Made by a program: the position numbers and the translations under genes. Below, piece after piece: positions 62,595 to 64,000 of a stretch of 64,000 nt of DNA (its first letter is position 1; every line of letters begins with the position of its first letter). This stretch comes from JBCCXL01 sp039191605 (GTDB lineage: Bacteria > Acidobacteriota > Thermoanaerobaculia > Multivoradales > JAHZIX01): the NCBI GenBank assembly GCA_039191605.1, contig JBCCXL010000003.1, forward strand, positions 62,001-126,000, written 5' to 3'. A model generated the notes under the pieces. That model saw only the letters and a program-made list of their open reading frames with translations. It ran no database searches and was not told the origin of the DNA.

Positions 62595-63923
62595 ATGAAC
62601 CCCTCTCGAGGCAATCTATCCGTGACGTCTGCTGGTCATTTGAACGCTCATTTGCTGCGTTGTGCTCTCGGTGATTCCCGGTGGAAGAAATCTCTTGCTC
62701 TCGAGGAGCTTTTGGAACACCTGGCTGGTGGCTGCGATCGCTGCTGGTCGACACTCGAGAAGCAGAAGGAGGAGGGGGATCCGATCCAGACCATCCGAGA
62801 TGACGTCTCGATCCGGCGCCTCCTGTTCTCGGCGGAAAAGGAGCTCGCAGCGGCCCGTCTCGAAGAGATCGAGTCCACGCCGCCTCCGGAGCGCAGCGCG
62901 CTGCTGAAGGCTCCTCGCTTCTTCACGCGGGCGGTCTTTGACGGCCTCTTGGATCTCGGCCGCGGCGCCGCGGCGAGAGGAGATCTAGAAGAGTCGGAGC
63001 GATGGTACGACTCCTCGCTCGGGGTCTTGGTGCATCTCGAACCGAGGCTGTACGGAGCCGCCTCGATCGAGGATCAATGGGTCAAGCTGTGGTCTCTGCT
63101 CGGAAACCTGCGTCGGCTGGCGGATGATTTCGCCGGCGCCGATGCTGCCTTCCGCACCGCCCACCGTCACCGCGAGAGCGGTACCGGAGATCTCGTAGTC
63201 AACGCCGATCTGGTATCCCTGGAAGCGAGCCTGCGCACCGACCAGCGCCGCTTCGGCGAGGCGGAATCCCTGGTGCAGAGAGCGGTGGAGCTCTTTCTCG
63301 AGGCCGGAGACCGGCATCTCGCCGGTCGTGCGCTGCTCAAGCGGGTCAACCTGCTGCACCAACAGGGCAAGACGGTGGAGGCGCTGCAGCTGCTGGATCA
63401 GGCGGTGGAGTGGATCGAGGCGGACCGGGAGCCTCGCCTTGCCCTCATCGCTCAGCACAACCGAATCAACATGATGTGCATCAACGGTCGGGTGAGCGAG
63501 GCGCGGGAAGCCTTCGATGCCAGTCGCTCCCTCTACGAGCGCTTCGATGAGCCCTTGATGAACCTTCGGCAGCGATGGCTCGAGGGCCGATTGGCGCTAG
63601 AAGAAGGCGCTACGGAGATCGCTGAAGCGAAGCTGGAATCCGCTGCCGAGGGCTTCCTGGAACGGGAATCTCCCCTGCTCTGGGCCCTGGTCCACCTCGA
63701 TCGCGCTCAGCTCCTCGCCGTCAGCCACCGCCATCGCGAGCTCGCCACCCTCACCGCTTCGCTGGTGGAGGTGTTCCAAAGCCAAGAGATCCACCGCGAG
63801 ACCTTCGCCGCCCTCTCCCTTCTCCACCGCAGTGCTCTCGCTCAGCGAGTCACGACAAGCATGCTGGAAGAGGTCGCACGGCTGCTGCAATTTGGGCCGA
63901 GGACGCAGTCGAAGCCTTCGTGA
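62595..63923 (+). CDS. TPR-repeat protein with N-terminal zinc-like motif
   Basis: 442 residues from ATG 62595. The N-terminus has H42-x4-C47-x2-C50 (EHLAGGCDRC), spaced one residue wider than the zf-HC2 anti-sigma motif. From about residue 100 to the end the protein is a helical repeat array of TPR type: RGDLEESERWYDSSLGVL, LADDFAGADAAFRTAHRH, RFGEAESLVQRAVELF, QGKTVEALQLLDQAVEW, then VSEAREAFDASRSLYERF. No signal peptide or membrane helix is present. Such proteins can bind peptides; the gene lies downstream of a small secreted peptide gene. A regulatory role by analogy to TPR peptide receptors is only a hypothesis. Confidence 0.8.
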   Translation: MNPSRGNLSVTSAGHLNAHLLRCALGDSRWKKSLALEELLEHLAGGCDRCWSTLEKQKEEGDPIQTIRDDVSIRRLLFSAEKELAAARLEEIESTPPPERSALLKAPRFFTRAVFDGLLDLGRGAAARGDLEESERWYDSSLGVLVHLEPRLYGAASIEDQWVKLWSLLGNLRRLADDFAGADAAFRTAHRHRESGTGDLVVNADLVSLEASLRTDQRRFGEAESLVQRAVELFLEAGDRHLAGRALLKRVNLLHQQGKTVEALQLLDQAVEWIEADREPRLALIAQHNRINMMCINGRVSEAREAFDASRSLYERFDEPLMNLRQRWLEGRLALEEGATEIAEAKLESAAEGFLERESPLLWALVHLDRAQLLAVSHRHRELATLTASLVEVFQSQEIHRETFAALSLLHRSALAQRVTTSMLEEVARLLQFGPRTQSKPS

Positions 63924-64000
63924 GGTCATGCTCCCCTGCTTGAGTCCGCGCTAGGCACGATGCTGTGGCGAGTCTAAGCAGTATTTGATCTCTATAGGGC
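63924..64000. other. Right edge, non-coding
   Basis: 77 bases after the TPR gene stop. No gene start or terminator hairpin is identifiable before the window ends. Confidence 0.5.

Overview
The window is a contiguous, high-GC bacterial chromosome segment with dense coding, many 4-base ATGA start/stop overlaps and few mobile sequences. Gene content points to a Gram-negative, probably Acidobacteriota-like organism: PEGA and PDZ proteins, an M56/BlaI pair, a Ser/Thr kinase with a long helical tail, a FecR-type anti-sigma protein, a LmbE/PIG-L deacetylase of over 900 residues and TPR proteins with small zinc motifs. The taxon is inferred from gene style only; there is no rRNA in the window.

Layout. 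(1) 1-2828: end of an NHL beta-propeller gene and a secreted PEGA/PDZ protein. (2) 2961-9796: tyrosine/homogentisate catabolism: an unknown protein coupled to fumarylacetoacetase, acetoacetyl-CoA synthetase, then 4-hydroxyphenylpyruvate dioxygenase and homogentisate dioxygenase. No maleylacetoacetate isomerase is present. (3) 10027-15055: a lipoprotein substrate-binding protein, a membrane histidine kinase and three pseudopilin-like genes. (4) 14998-18575, minus strand: a sugar-epimerase-like SDR and a second multi-PAS histidine kinase. (5) 18804-23550: a photolyase-like FAD protein and a BlaI repressor with an M56 metalloprotease fused to an M23 peptidoglycan peptidase behind twin palindromic operators. 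(6) 23851-28805: a Ser/Thr kinase and a fused alpha-beta 2-oxoacid dehydrogenase E1. (7) 28806-29925: a hairpin-rich, locally AT-richer patch around a gene that encodes only the core-binding domain of a tyrosine recombinase. (8) 29926-39214: nucleotide-sugar SDR, HrpB helicase, a pair of conserved unknowns, TerC and an RNase E/G with a tail of about 600 residues. (9) 39449-50817: zinc-ribbon and B-box membrane proteins, an RND/MMPL pump, an AbgT transporter, a nitroreductase, an MDR oxidoreductase, ArgRS and a membrane-anchored unknown. (10) 51399-58634: an ECF sigma, anti-sigma/FecR and two ABC ATPase-permease pairs in one tightly overlapping operon. (11) 58619-63923: a PIG-L deacetylase, a tiny secreted peptide with a strong terminator, a structured leader and a TPR protein.

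Two themes run through the window. Short tandem duplications (10-21 bp units, 2-6 copies) occur both between genes (2840, 2893, 11277, 49987, 51111) and inside proteins (AbgT N-terminus, ArgRS insertion, PIG-L signal peptide). Envelope sensing recurs as well: two histidine kinases, the M56-M23/BlaI module, a sigma/anti-sigma operon and a kinase with a membrane-free regulatory tail. The best candidates for something new are the M56-M23 fusion, the unknown protein in the slot where maleylacetoacetate isomerase is expected, the sigma-FecR-dual ABC operon, and the secreted peptide/TPR pair with its hairpin leader.
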